Source: Halosimplex carlsbadense 2-9-1
GTDB lineage: Archaea; Halobacteriota; Halobacteria; Halobacteriales; Haloarculaceae
Direction of reading: 5' to 3'
Length of the DNA: 64,000 bases
Assembly (NCBI RefSeq): GCF_000337455.1
Contig: NZ_AOIU01000008.1
Location: 67,423-131,422, forward strand
Numbering within the stretch: position 1 is the first letter of the stretch; every line of letters starts with the position of its first letter. The position numbers and the translations under genes were made by a program. Shown in pieces: positions 53,010 through 62,017 of the stretch. Below the pieces are notes generated by a model. The model searched no databases. It was not told where the DNA came from and saw only the letters and a list, made by a program, of their open reading frames with translations.

Positions 53010-54056
53010 CTACTCGTTCATCAGGCCGTCTTCTTCGACGCGCATGACCGCCTCGCCGTCGGGGAGGTTCGGGGCGTCGACGAGCTTGACGATCCGCTTG
53101 TCGCCCTTGGACTTGCGGAGGTAGATGCGGAACGTGGAGGTGTGGCCGAGGATGTTCCCGCCGATGGGCTGGGTCGGGTCGCCGAAGAAGGAATCGGGGT
53201 TCGAGGCGACCTGGTTGGTGACGACGACGGCCGTGTTGTGGAGGTCGCCGACGCGCATCAGGTCGTGGAGGTGCTTGTTGAGCTTCTGCTGGCGGTCGGC
53301 GAGTTCGCCGCGGCCGACGTACTCCGCGCGGAAGTGCGCGGTCAGCGAGTCGACACAGAGCAGCCGGATGGGGAACTCCTCGTCCTGGCTCTCGCTCGCG
53401 AGCTCCTGGGCCTGTTCGGCCAGCAGGATCTGGTGGTTGGAGTTGAACGCCTTCGCGACGTGGATGTTGTCGAGCATCACCTCGACGAGGTCGTCGAGCA
53501 GGGCCTCGTCGGTGGCGTCGGCGTCCTCGGGCTCCTCGACGACGCCGTGGAGGACCATCGTGTCCTCGAGGACCTCGTCGGCGAGGCCCTTGACCATCTG
53601 GTCGATCCGCTCGGGGCGGAACGTGTCCTCGCTGTCGATGAACATCGCCGACCCCTCCAGCCCGCCGTGCTCGCTGGGGAGCTGGACGGTGACGGAGATC
53701 TGGTGAGTGACCTGGGACTTGCCGGCGCCGAACTCGCCGTACACCTCGGTGATCGACTGGGTCTCGATGCCGCCGCCCAGGAGGTCGTCGACCTCGTCGA
53801 CGCTCCAGGTGAGCTTGCCGATCTGTTCGCGCCGTTCCAGCACCGTCGCACCGGTCTCGAAGCCGCCGATGTCCGCGGCGTCACGCGCGGCGTTGATGAT
53901 GTCCGCCGCGCTGGACTCGCCGATGTCCGCCGTGTTCGACAGCTCGGCCGGTGACGCGACCGCGATGCCCTGATAGCCGTCGAACCCGTTCTCCCGGAGC
54001 TTCTCCGCCGTCGCCGGGCCCACGCCCGGCAGTTCTTCGAGGTCTTCTGTCGCCAT
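53010..54056 (-). CDS. radA: DNA recombinase RadA
   Basis: 348 aa. The N-terminal HhH domain (about 5-60, [16 protein letters not shown]) is followed by the RecA core: Walker [10 protein letters not shown] (about 108-116) and Walker [12 protein letters not shown] (about 222-232). The L2 loop region [19 protein letters not shown] follows. It forms filaments on ssDNA for homologous recombination. A TATA box lies at 54081-54086. The ATG at 54056 gives [13 protein letters not shown]; an upstream Met two codons earlier is possible. Confidence 0.97.
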   Translation of the reverse strand: MATEDLEELPGVGPATAEKLRENGFDGYQGIAVASPAELSNTADIGESSAADIINAARDAADIGGFETGATVLERREQIGKLTWSVDEVDDLLGGGIETQSITEVYGEFGAGKSQVTHQISVTVQLPSEHGGLEGSAMFIDSEDTFRPERIDQMVKGLADEVLEDTMVLHGVVEEPEDADATDEALLDDLVEVMLDNIHVAKAFNSNHQILLAEQAQELASESQDEEFPIRLLCVDSLTAHFRAEYVGRGELADRQQKLNKHLHDLMRVGDLHNTAVVVTNQVASNPDSFFGDPTQPIGGNILGHTSTFRIYLRKSKGDKRIVKLVDAPNLPDGEAVMRVEEDGLMNE

Positions 54057-54080
54057 GGACATCGCTTGCGCCGCCCGTCA

Positions 54081-54086
54081 TATAAA
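54081..54086 (-). promoter_or_regulatory. TATA box of radA
   Basis: The minus strand reads TTTATA, centred about 28 nt before the radA start. It is a canonical haloarchaeal promoter. Confidence 0.7.
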
Positions 54087-54234
54087 CCCTCGTTAACACC
54101 ATAGTGAAAGTGAAACCGCGGGTGGGCTCGCCGCTCGGATCGAACCAGTCCGAACACTGATGTGTGGGTACGCGTCGAGCGGGGCGCTCGGCGGAACTGC
54201 GTCGGGGTGGGCCGGTTGGAGTCTGCCGCCGCGC

Positions 54235-54693
54235 TCAACCACGGACTCCGAGGTAGACGACGCCGAGGACGCCGAGGAAGTAGACGGCGGTGAGCCACGG
54301 CTCGGGCACCGAGAGAACGCGGTGGCCCTGGTGGCCGACGACGACCAGCGCGAGCGCGGCGACGGCGAGGACGGGGTGGGCCAGCAGGCCGGCGACGAAC
54401 GCCCGGAGGTTCCAGACGAGGGTCTCGGCAGTCCGTCTGATCTTCTCGCCGACCGGTCGGTCGCCGTCGGGATTGTCCGCCGGTTCGAACGCCGCCAGCG
54501 CGTCGCGGTCGACGGTCGCGACCGCACCGGTGTTGACCCGATAGCCGTCGGCGTCCCCGACTCGGAGAAGCGTGACTGTCCCCTCGTCGACGCCGACGAC
54601 GCGGTAGACACCCGGTGAGAGAGCGGCGTCGGTGGCGACGCTGGACGCGGGCGGTCGAACGTGGTCGTAGACGGTGTAGTCGGTCGGCGTCAC
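54235..54693 (-). CDS. Membrane-anchored protein of unknown function
   Basis: 152 aa from a GTG. The first 90 residues are soluble with beta strands (GVYRVVGVDEGTVTLLRVGD). Two C-terminal helices follow (LLAHPVLAVAALALVVVGHQ and WLTAVYFLGVLGVVYLGVRG). No family was recognised. It lies between radA and pspAB, both on the same strand. Confidence 0.65.
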   Translation of the reverse strand: MTPTDYTVYDHVRPPASSVATDAALSPGVYRVVGVDEGTVTLLRVGDADGYRVNTGAVATVDRDALAAFEPADNPDGDRPVGEKIRRTAETLVWNLRAFVAGLLAHPVLAVAALALVVVGHQGHRVLSVPEPWLTAVYFLGVLGVVYLGVRG

Positions 54694-54736
54694 GGCAGGG
54701 CCGACGCTCGCGGCCGGAATAAGCCTACGGGGAGGG

Positions 54737-55342
54737 CTACTCCCAGGGGTGGCCGCCGGGCCGGTCCGGCCAGAGCGGGTACCAGTACTCCTTGTCCGGT
54801 TCGACGGTCAGTTCGCCGTCGAGGACGCTCTGGAGCTTGATCTCCGTCTGGTTGTGGCGGTCGTGGTTGCCCTCGGGCGCGAAGGGGTAGTACTTGCCCC
54901 GGCGGAACGAGTAGACCCAGTAGGCCAGCCGGTCGTCCTTCTCGAACGCGAAGAGCGCGGCGAGCAATCGAGAACCGTAGCCCCGTTCGATGAACTCGTC
55001 GGCGGCGAAGTGGACGCTGGTCACCAGGTCCTCGGGGTCGTCGTCCTCCAGCACCACCCACTCGTAGCCGTGGTCGTCGGTCGTGAACCGCGCCTCGGTG
55101 CCGGTCTCGACCTCGCCGGCTTCGAGGATGGCCTCGACGTTCTCGACGGCGTCCTCGAAGTCGGTGCTGTCGACCTCGGCGAAACACAGCGCGGCCGCGT
55201 CCGCGGGGACGAACCCCAGGTCGGCCTCCATCGTCATGTAGGCCGTACTCATCCCGAACAGGTCCTCGGGGTCGGCGTCCCTGGTCGCGTCGGCCTCCGC
55301 TTTCATCCCCAGCGCGGACTTCAGGCCGTCCAGCAGTCCCAT
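54737..55342 (-). CDS. pspAB: PspA-associated protein PspAB
   Basis: 201 aa. It begins MGLLDGLKSALGM and keeps the features I associate with PspAB: LFGMSTAYMTMEADLGF (about 28-44), YGSRLLAALFAFE (about 121-133) and VYSFRRGKYYPFAP (about 142-155). PspAB proteins are found next to PspA or HtpX genes in archaea and actinobacteria, and the two htpX genes here support this. It is probably part of the membrane-stress response. No pspA is in the window. Confidence 0.8.
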   Translation of the reverse strand: MGLLDGLKSALGMKAEADATRDADPEDLFGMSTAYMTMEADLGFVPADAAALCFAEVDSTDFEDAVENVEAILEAGEVETGTEARFTTDDHGYEWVVLEDDDPEDLVTSVHFAADEFIERGYGSRLLAALFAFEKDDRLAYWVYSFRRGKYYPFAPEGNHDRHNQTEIKLQSVLDGELTVEPDKEYWYPLWPDRPGGHPWE

Positions 55343-55424
55343 GTCCGTGTATTCGGGCGAGCGCGTAAAAGTCGCTTCCCTCCGGCGTGTCTCGCGGGTG
55401 CGAGGCGAGCGCAGCGGCCGGCGT

Positions 55425-56231
55425 TTAGTTATCCCAGGGCGCGCCCTCGAAGTCGATCTCCCGGTGGCCCCGATCCAGGTCGGCGATCCGGTCCAGGTCT
55501 TCCTCGTCCAGATCCACGTCGTAGGCGCCCCAGTTGTCCCGGATGTGTTCGGCGCTCGTGGCCTTCGGAATGGCCGCCACCCCCTCCAGCGACAGGAACC
55601 ACGCCAGGGTCACCTGCGGGACGCTCGCATCGTGTTTCTCGGCGATGTCCTGCAGCACGGGGTCGTCGAGCACTTCCGTTCGGGCCAGCGGCGAGTAGGC
55701 GACGACGTGGTGGCCGTGTTCGGCGGCGTACTCTCGCAGTTCGGCCTGCTGGAGGTACGGGTGCATCTCGACTTGGTTCGCGGCGACCGGCGCGTCCAGC
55801 ACCTCGCGGGCCTCGTCGAGATGCTCGGGTTCGAAGTTCGAGACGCCGACGTGGCGGATCGTTCCCTCGTCGTAGAGCTGCTGGAACGCTGACAGGGTCC
55901 CCTCGGGGTCGTAGGCCTCCGTCGGCCAGTGGACGTACAGCAGATCGATGTAGTCGACGCCCAGTCGATCCAGGCTCTCCTCGGCCGTCGCCAGCACGTC
56001 CTCGTGGGCGAGGTTAGCGGTATCGACCTTCGTGGCGAGGAAGACTTCCTCGCGGGGTACGTCGGCCTCGGCGATCCCGCGGCCGACCGCCTCCTCGTTC
56101 CCGTAGGCCTGTGCGGTGTCGATATTTCGATAGCCGAGTTCCAGCGCCGTCCGCACGCTTTCGGCGCACTGGTCGGAGTCGGTGTTCTGCCAGGTGCCGA
56201 GTCCGAGTCGATGGAGGTCGAGTTCGCTCAT
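55425..56231 (-). CDS. Aldo/keto reductase
   Basis: 268 aa from MSELDLHRLGLGTWQN. The tetrad is visible: Asp in NIDTAQAYGNE, Tyr in the same stretch, Lys in FLATKVD and His in YVHWP. The C-terminal NADPH site is AIPKATSAEHIRDN. The substrate is an aldehyde or ketone that cannot be predicted. It lies between pspAB and the first htpX on the same strand, 82 nt from pspAB. Confidence 0.92.
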   Translation of the reverse strand: MSELDLHRLGLGTWQNTDSDQCAESVRTALELGYRNIDTAQAYGNEEAVGRGIAEADVPREEVFLATKVDTANLAHEDVLATAEESLDRLGVDYIDLLYVHWPTEAYDPEGTLSAFQQLYDEGTIRHVGVSNFEPEHLDEAREVLDAPVAANQVEMHPYLQQAELREYAAEHGHHVVAYSPLARTEVLDDPVLQDIAEKHDASVPQVTLAWFLSLEGVAAIPKATSAEHIRDNWGAYDVDLDEEDLDRIADLDRGHREIDFEGAPWDN

Positions 56232-56290
56232 GCTGTTCCCGGCTTGGACTGGGGGCACCTAACCGCTGGGGAAGCGGCCGTCCTCTCCCC

Positions 56291-57166
56291 CTACGCCGGC
56301 CGCTCCAGCTCGGCCGCCAGTTCCCGCAGCTTCCGGATGCGCATGTGCGTCGGCGGATGTGTCCCGGGCAGTCCCAGCGACGGCGACGGCACGATGCAGA
56401 AGGCGTTGAACCCTGCCATCGAGCGCATGTCCTCCTGGGGCGGTTTCGAGAGGCCGTGCAACTCGGCGAGCGCTTCGGCGAGCGCGACCGGCTTGCCGGT
56501 GATCGCCACCGCACCCCGGTCGGCGGCGTACTCGCGGTACCGCGAGAGGACGAGCGTCCCCGGCAGACTCACCAGCAACAGGGGGAGACTCAGTATCGCC
56601 AGGGCCACCGCGGCGCCGAAGTAGCCCAGGACGATAGCCCACCCGTTCATCCCTTCAAGCGCCGTCGAGAGCATCGCCAGCGCGACCGTCGCCGGGAACC
56701 CCGCGACCGTCAGCACCGACGAGTCGCCGTTCTTGACGTGCGCGAGTTCGTGGGCGAGGACGGCCTCCAGTTGCTCGTCGTCGAGTTCCTTCAGGAGCCC
56801 GAGGGTCACGCAGACGACGGTACGGTTGCCGGTCCCGGCGGACATCGCGTTGGGCTCGTCACTGGGGATCACGGCCACGGGCGGCCGGGGCAAGTCGGCC
56901 TGACGGGCGAGTCGCTCGACGGTGTCGAACAGTTCGGGGTGGTCATCGCGTTCGATAGCGACGGCCCGCGTCGCGAGGTAGGCCAGCCGGTCGGCCTCCA
57001 GCACGAGACCGCCGAGGATGGCGAGGAGGACGCCGCAGACGACGAGCGCGCCGGCGGGCGGGAGGAGCCAGACCACCGGGCCGAGCAGCGCGGCGTAGCC
57101 GAGGAGGGCGAGCGCGAGGGCGAGGACCATCCGACGGGTCAGGCGGCTGTCGGTCTGCCATTCCAT
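56291..57166 (-). CDS. HtpX-like M48 membrane metalloprotease (copy 2)
   Basis: 291 aa. Two N-terminal spans (about 13-34 and 38-58) are followed by the metal motif VLAHELAHVKNGDSS (HELAH near 138-142). Two more spans follow, then the third ligand region YREYAADRGAV. The end THPPTHMRIRKLREL is as in HtpX. It degrades damaged membrane proteins. It is a tandem paralogue of the gene directly upstream but clearly diverged, suggesting a different substrate range. Confidence 0.9.
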   Translation of the reverse strand: MEWQTDSRLTRRMVLALALALLGYAALLGPVVWLLPPAGALVVCGVLLAILGGLVLEADRLAYLATRAVAIERDDHPELFDTVERLARQADLPRPPVAVIPSDEPNAMSAGTGNRTVVCVTLGLLKELDDEQLEAVLAHELAHVKNGDSSVLTVAGFPATVALAMLSTALEGMNGWAIVLGYFGAAVALAILSLPLLLVSLPGTLVLSRYREYAADRGAVAITGKPVALAEALAELHGLSKPPQEDMRSMAGFNAFCIVPSPSLGLPGTHPPTHMRIRKLRELAAELERPA

Positions 57167-57214
57167 GCCGAAAAGTAACTTTGGCTGACTGATGAGAGTT
57201 CCGTCGAACGGCGC

Positions 57215-58096
57215 TCAGGCGGTCTCCATCTCGCCGGCCAGCTCCTGGAGGCGCTCGACGCGGCGCTCGGTCGTCGGGTGCGTGCGGAAGAGGTTCGCGA
57301 CGACGCCCTTGCTGATCGGGACGATGAAGAAGGCGTTCATCTCCGACTGCTCGCGCAGGTCCTCGTCGGGGACGCGGTCCATCCGGTTGTCGATGGTCAT
57401 CAGCGCGCTCGCGAGCGCGGCGGGCTTGCCGGTGATGGCGGCGCCGCCGCGGTCGGCGGCGTACTCGCGGTACCGGGAGAGCGCGCGGATGAGCAGGAAC
57501 GAGACGATCCAGACCACCAGCGAGGCGACGATGGCGACGAGGATGCCGGCACCTCCGCCCTCGCGGTTGCGGCCGCCGCCGCCGAACAGGAAGCCCCACC
57601 GGAGGATGAACATCGCGATGGTCGCGAGGAACGAAGCGATGGTCATCACCGCCACGTCGCGGTTCTTGACGTGGGCGAGTTCGTGGGCCATCACGCCCTC
57701 CAGTTCGTCCTGGTCGAGGGTCTTCAGGAGACCGGTCGTCACCGCCACGGTCGCGTTCTTCTGCGAGCGCCCGGTCGCGAAGGCGTTGGGCGTCCGCGAA
57801 TCGGCGACCGCGACGGTCGGTTTCGGCAGGTCGGCCTGCTGGGAGAGCCGGCCGACCATCCGGTGCAGTTCGGGGTACTCCTCCTCGGAGACTTCCCGGG
57901 CGCCCATGCTGCGCAGCGCCAGTTTGTCGCTGAAGAAGAACTGTGCGATCAGGAAGACGCTCATGAAGCCGACGATGAGCACGAACGACTGGTTCGTCCA
58001 CAGCAACACCCCGAGGAAGGCGATGTACAGGGCGGCCAGGAGGAACATGGTGAAGAACATGCGCCCGCGGAGGCCCCAGTCCGTTTTCCACTCCAT
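57215..58096 (-). CDS. htpX: HtpX protease homologue, M48 family (copy 1)
   Basis: 293 aa from MEWKTDWGLRGRMFFTMF. Two N-terminal helices are followed by MAHELAHVKNRDVAV (HELAH about 139-143), two spans and YREYAADRGGAAIT with the Glu ligand, ending in HPTTERRVERLQEL. It is closer to canonical HtpX than the paralogue 48 nt downstream. TGATATGG on the minus strand is about 26 nt upstream. It is the first gene of a run with the second htpX, the aldo/keto reductase and pspAB. Confidence 0.92.
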   Translation of the reverse strand: MEWKTDWGLRGRMFFTMFLLAALYIAFLGVLLWTNQSFVLIVGFMSVFLIAQFFFSDKLALRSMGAREVSEEEYPELHRMVGRLSQQADLPKPTVAVADSRTPNAFATGRSQKNATVAVTTGLLKTLDQDELEGVMAHELAHVKNRDVAVMTIASFLATIAMFILRWGFLFGGGGRNREGGGAGILVAIVASLVVWIVSFLLIRALSRYREYAADRGGAAITGKPAALASALMTIDNRMDRVPDEDLREQSEMNAFFIVPISKGVVANLFRTHPTTERRVERLQELAGEMETA

Positions 58097-58249
58097 ACGG
58101 GAATTAGAGGGCGGACGCCATATCAATCACTCGTGTCACTCCCCGACACCGCGGGCCGTCCGCGGCGATCCGCTGAGACGGCCTCGACTCTCGCCTCGGC
58201 AGAGACGAGCCTCGATGACCGAACCGAGGAGCGTGCTCGGCGAAGCGGG

Positions 58250-58900
58250 TCAGCCCGAGTCGGACGGGATCGCCAGCGTCCCCTGGCCGTCCGCGCTGAC
58301 CGTCTTCGCGAGCGCGCCGCCCCGCGACGCCTGGACTTCGAACGAGCAGTGCAACCGCTGGGGTGCGGGGCTCCCGCCCGGAACGAACAGGAGGTCGAAC
58401 GTGATCGTCCCGTCGGAACCGAACTGTTCGCTCTCGACGACGAGCGCTCGCCGGCCGCCCCGCCGGTCGTACCGGAGGGAAAGCTCGGGCCACGGGGGCG
58501 GCTGGACTCGCATCTCGAAGCCGTACCGCGCCGCGTACGCGGCCGGCGGCCCGACCCGGAACCGGAACCAGTCCGCCCGGTACCCCTCGTACTGTTCGCT
58601 CCCGTGCGAGCCCCGCACCGTCGAGTTGAGCGTGAGACGGTACGCCGAGGGTGACCGTTCGCCAGTCCGATTTCGGTCGAGTTCGACGCTCGCGTAGCCG
58701 ATCCCGTCGGCGTCGTCGTTCGGCGGGTACTCCCAGCTGATCTCGCCGGCCTCGGTCGTCCGTCGGGCGTCGACCCCTTTCGGATCCGTTCCCGGGAGTC
58801 GCCCGGCGCAGCCGGCAAGGGCCGCCCCGGTCACGGTTCCGAACGTCGCCAGGAACGCTCTGCGAGTCTCGCTGTCGCTCGATGGCGGGCTGGAGGGCAC
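58250..58900 (-). CDS. Putative Tat lipoprotein of unknown function
   Basis: 216 aa from a GTG. The N-terminus ETRRAFLATFGTVTGAALAG followed by Cys looks like a twin-arginine signal with a lipobox (ALAGC near residue 31). The mature part is beta-rich (YRLTLNSTVRGSHG, FRFRVGPPAAYAARYGFEMR). A T-run at 58929 (minus strand) is 29 nt upstream. Substrate or role is unknown. It is divergent from hemC. Confidence 0.7.
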   Translation of the reverse strand: MPSSPPSSDSETRRAFLATFGTVTGAALAGCAGRLPGTDPKGVDARRTTEAGEISWEYPPNDDADGIGYASVELDRNRTGERSPSAYRLTLNSTVRGSHGSEQYEGYRADWFRFRVGPPAAYAARYGFEMRVQPPPWPELSLRYDRRGGRRALVVESEQFGSDGTITFDLLFVPGGSPAPQRLHCSFEVQASRGGALAKTVSADGQGTLAIPSDSG

Positions 58901-59047
58901 GGCGATCGGTGACGCCGCCGGACGGAAAAATCACGCGTTCGAGCACCTCGTCGGCGGTCGGCCCGCCGGACCGGGCGGAGCCGCGCCGAGGGCCGTCCGA
59001 GTCCGGAACTGGTGTGCTTTTCACCTCGGGCGGCCGAGTGCGTACCA

Positions 59048-60304
59048 ATGAGTACGACGCTCCGGCTGGGGACTCGCGGGTCCGCGCTCGCGCTGCGGCA
59101 GGCCGCAACCATCAAGGAACGGCTTGAGAACCGTCGCTTCGACGTGGAACTCGTCGAGGTCGAGACCACGGGCGACCAGATCACCGACGAGGCGATCCAC
59201 GAACTCGGGAAGACGGGGGCGTTCGTCCGCGCGCTCGACGAGGAGGTCATCGACGGCGACTGCGACGCCGCCGTCCACTCGATGAAGGACATGCCCACGG
59301 CGATGCCCGAGGACATGATCGTCGCGGGCGTCCCCGAGCGGGCCGCGCCGCGGGACGTGCTGGTCACCCGCGACGGGGCGACCCTGGACGGGCTGCCCGA
59401 GGGCGCGACGGTCGGCACGTCCAGCCTCCGGCGCGGCGCGCAGTTGCTCGCCGAGCGCGAGGACCTTGACGTCCAGCCGCTGCGGGGCAACGTCGACACG
59501 CGCATCCAGAAGCTGCTCGCGCCGCCGCTACTGGCCGAACACGAGCGCCGCGTCGTCGCCGAGGCCGATGAGGAGGCCGAAGACATGGCCGAGTACAAGC
59601 ACCTCGACGATGCCGACGACGACGACGAGGACGACGAAGACGACGAGGACGACGATTCGGAGTACGACCGGACCGTCGAGGAGTGGTTCGAGGACCTGAC
59701 CGAACTCCAGCGGCGGGCGCTGGAACGGGATCCCGACACGGAGTACGACGCTATCGTCCTCGCGGAGGCGGGGCTGGAGCGGGCGGGCCTGCTCCACCAC
59801 GTCGAGCACCGACAGCTCGGTCCCGAGGGGTTCGTCCCCGCGCCGAGCCAGGGGACGCTCGCGGTGACCGCCCGCGACGGCGAGCTCGCCGAGGACCTCC
59901 GGAGCGTGCTGGACCACTCGCCGACGCGGGTCGAAGCGACCGTCGAGCGCACAGTGTTGAAGGAACTGGGCGGCGGCTGCGTCGCGCCCGTGGGTATCTA
60001 CGCCGTCCTCCAGGGGTCGGTCGTCCGCACCGCCGTTCGGGTGCTCGACCGCGAGGGCGAGGAGGAGGTCCGCGAGACGCGCGAACTGCCCGTCCAGAAC
60101 CACGCGCAGGCAGCCCGCGAGTTCGCCGCGGATCTCGCCGACGCCGGCGCCGCCGACCTGATCGAGCAGGCGCGCCGAACGACCGGCGAGGAGAGCGGCG
60201 CCGCCAGCGCCTCGCCGGACACGCCCGACGAGGACGGTGACGGACGCGCCGCCGACGGCGGCGACGGAGAGGGAGACGGCGCCGGTGCGGGTGGCGAGGA
60301 ATGA
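59048..60304 (+). CDS. hemC: Porphobilinogen deaminase (hydroxymethylbilane synthase)
   Basis: 418 aa. It has LGTRGSALALRQA (start), VHSMKDMPT, VGTSSLRRGAQ, PLRGNVDTRI and the dipyrromethane cofactor Cys in LGGGCVAPVG. An acidic insert of about 75 residues after NVDTRIQKL, including a Asp/Glu run (about 193-206), and an acidic C-terminal tail make it about 100 residues longer than usual. These may be halophilic adaptations. It makes hydroxymethylbilane for tetrapyrroles. The stop overlaps the start of the cobA gene (ATGA). Confidence 0.95.
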   Translation: MSTTLRLGTRGSALALRQAATIKERLENRRFDVELVEVETTGDQITDEAIHELGKTGAFVRALDEEVIDGDCDAAVHSMKDMPTAMPEDMIVAGVPERAAPRDVLVTRDGATLDGLPEGATVGTSSLRRGAQLLAEREDLDVQPLRGNVDTRIQKLLAPPLLAEHERRVVAEADEEAEDMAEYKHLDDADDDDEDDEDDEDDDSEYDRTVEEWFEDLTELQRRALERDPDTEYDAIVLAEAGLERAGLLHHVEHRQLGPEGFVPAPSQGTLAVTARDGELAEDLRSVLDHSPTRVEATVERTVLKELGGGCVAPVGIYAVLQGSVVRTAVRVLDREGEEEVRETRELPVQNHAQAAREFAADLADAGAADLIEQARRTTGEESGAASASPDTPDEDGDGRAADGGDGEGDGAGAGGEE

Positions 60305-61089
60305 CCGGGACCGTCTACCTCGTCGGCTCCGGGCCGGGCGACCCCGATCTGTTGACCGTCAAGGCGCAGCGCCTGCTAGAGGAGGCCGACGTGGTGTTGC
60401 ACGACAAGCTGCCCGGGCCCGAAATTCTGGGACTGATCCCCGAGGCGAAACGCGAGGACGTGGGCAAGCGCGCCGGCGGCGACCGGACGCCCCAGTCGGT
60501 CACCAACGAGCGGCTGGTCGAACTCGCCGAGGACGGGAAGACCGTCGTCCGGTTGAAGGGCGGCGACCCGTTCGTCTTCGGTCGCGGCGGCGAGGAAGCG
60601 GCCTACCTCGCCGACCACGGGATCGACTTCGAGGTCGTCCCGGGCGTCACCTCGGCCATCGCGGGCCCCGCCGTGGCCGGGATCCCGGTCACCCACCGCG
60701 ACCACGCCTCCTCGGTCTCGTTCGTCACCGGCCACGAGGACCCCACGAAGGACGAATCCGCGGTCGACTGGGACGCGCTGGCGGCCACCGGCGGCACCAT
60801 CGTCGTCCTGATGGGTGTCGGCAAGCTCCCCGACTACACCGCCGCGCTCCGCGAGGCCGGGATGGACGCCGACACGCCCGTCGCGCTCGTCGAACGCGCG
60901 ACCTGGCCGGACCAGCGGGTCGCGACGGGGACGCTCGATACCGTCGTCGACGCCCGCGACGAGGCCGACATCTCGCCGCCGGCGATCACCGTGATCGGCG
61001 ACGTGGCCGGCGAGCGCGAGACGCTGGCCGCGTTCCTCCGCGGGTACGGCAGCGACGCGCCCGAGGAGGGCGAGGTGAGCGAACAGTGA
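60301..61089 (+). CDS. cobA: Uroporphyrinogen-III C-methyltransferase
   Basis: 262 aa. The SAM-binding GSGPGDPDLLTVKA (about 9-22), VVRLKGGDPFVFGRGGEE (about 82-99), VPGVTSAIAGPA and LVERATWPDQR are the family motifs. It methylates uroporphyrinogen III to precorrin-2, leading to sirohaem, haem (by the archaeal route) and cobalamin. Its start overlaps the hemC stop, so translation is coupled. hemD follows 16 nt later. Confidence 0.95.
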   Translation: MTGTVYLVGSGPGDPDLLTVKAQRLLEEADVVLHDKLPGPEILGLIPEAKREDVGKRAGGDRTPQSVTNERLVELAEDGKTVVRLKGGDPFVFGRGGEEAAYLADHGIDFEVVPGVTSAIAGPAVAGIPVTHRDHASSVSFVTGHEDPTKDESAVDWDALAATGGTIVVLMGVGKLPDYTAALREAGMDADTPVALVERATWPDQRVATGTLDTVVDARDEADISPPAITVIGDVAGERETLAAFLRGYGSDAPEEGEVSEQ

Positions 61090-61105
61090 CGGGGGGACAT
61101 CGCCG

Positions 61106-61879
61106 ATGAGTGCCGCGGACCGCCCGCGGATCGCCGTCTTCCGGCCGCCGGACGAGCGACTGGACGCCGCCGTGGAACTGCTCGAATCGCTGGGCACCGA
61201 GGCCGTCCCGGACCCGATGCTGACGGTCGACCCGACCGGCGCCGCCCCCCGCAGCGACGCCGACTACGTCGTGTTCACCAGCAAGACCGGCGTCGAGTTG
61301 GTGGCGGGCGAGCGCGCCGAGGGCGGGGGACCGGACGAGCGCTGGGAGCCCGGCGAGGCGACCGTCTGCGCCATCGGCGAGTCGACCGCCGACGTGCTGC
61401 GGGCGCACGGCTATCGAGTCGACCGGGTCCCGTCGGAGTTCACCTCGTCCGGACTGGTCGAGGAACTCGGCGACGACGTGGCCGGCGCCCGCGTCGAGGT
61501 GGCCCGTTCGGACCACGGCTCGGCGGTCCTGCTCACCGGGCTCGAAGCCGCCGGCGCGTACGTCCACGAGACCGTCCTCTACCGGCTGGAGCGGCCCGCC
61601 GACGCCGGCGACTCCGCGGTGCTGGCCGCCGAGGGGCGACTGGACGGGGCGGTGTTCACCTCGTCGCTGACGGTCCAGCACTTCCTCGCGGCCGCCGACG
61701 AGCGCGGCGTCCGCCCCGAGGCGCTCGACGGACTCGACGGGGCCGTCGTGGGCGTCATCGGTGACCCGACCGCCGAGACGGCGACAGACGCCGGAATCGA
61801 GGTCGACGTGGTCCCCGAGGTCGCCGACTTCGACGCGCTGGCGGAGGCGGTCGTGGCGGCGACCGCGGACGCGGAGTGA
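61106..61879 (+). CDS. hemD: Uroporphyrinogen-III synthase
   Basis: 257 aa. HemD sequences are poorly conserved, but the order after hemC and cobA and the features VVFTSKTGVELVAGER (about 52-67), CAIGESTADVLRAHG and DGAVFTSSLTVQHFL (about 175-189) fit the family. It closes the tetrapyrrole ring. It probably belongs to one transcript with hemC and cobA. Confidence 0.88.
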   Translation: MSAADRPRIAVFRPPDERLDAAVELLESLGTEAVPDPMLTVDPTGAAPRSDADYVVFTSKTGVELVAGERAEGGGPDERWEPGEATVCAIGESTADVLRAHGYRVDRVPSEFTSSGLVEELGDDVAGARVEVARSDHGSAVLLTGLEAAGAYVHETVLYRLERPADAGDSAVLAAEGRLDGAVFTSSLTVQHFLAAADERGVRPEALDGLDGAVVGVIGDPTAETATDAGIEVDVVPEVADFDALAEAVVAATADAE

Positions 61880-61976
61880 GGCCACTACCCGGTCGTATAT
61901 AGCGGTCGGTCCACGTCAATAGCAGCGACTATCGCACAGTGGGGAACGTACGCCTCGGGATCGTAACGGGTAGAAA

Positions 61977-61984
61977 ATATAAAC
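61977..61984 (+). promoter_or_regulatory. TATA box of the ABC uptake operon
   Basis: ATATAAAC is centred about 37 nt before the ATG at 62018, which predicts a short leader of about 10 nt. Confidence 0.55.
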
Positions 61985-62017
61985 CAGAATGTACGTCGTC
62001 TTCGGCGGTTCACCCGT

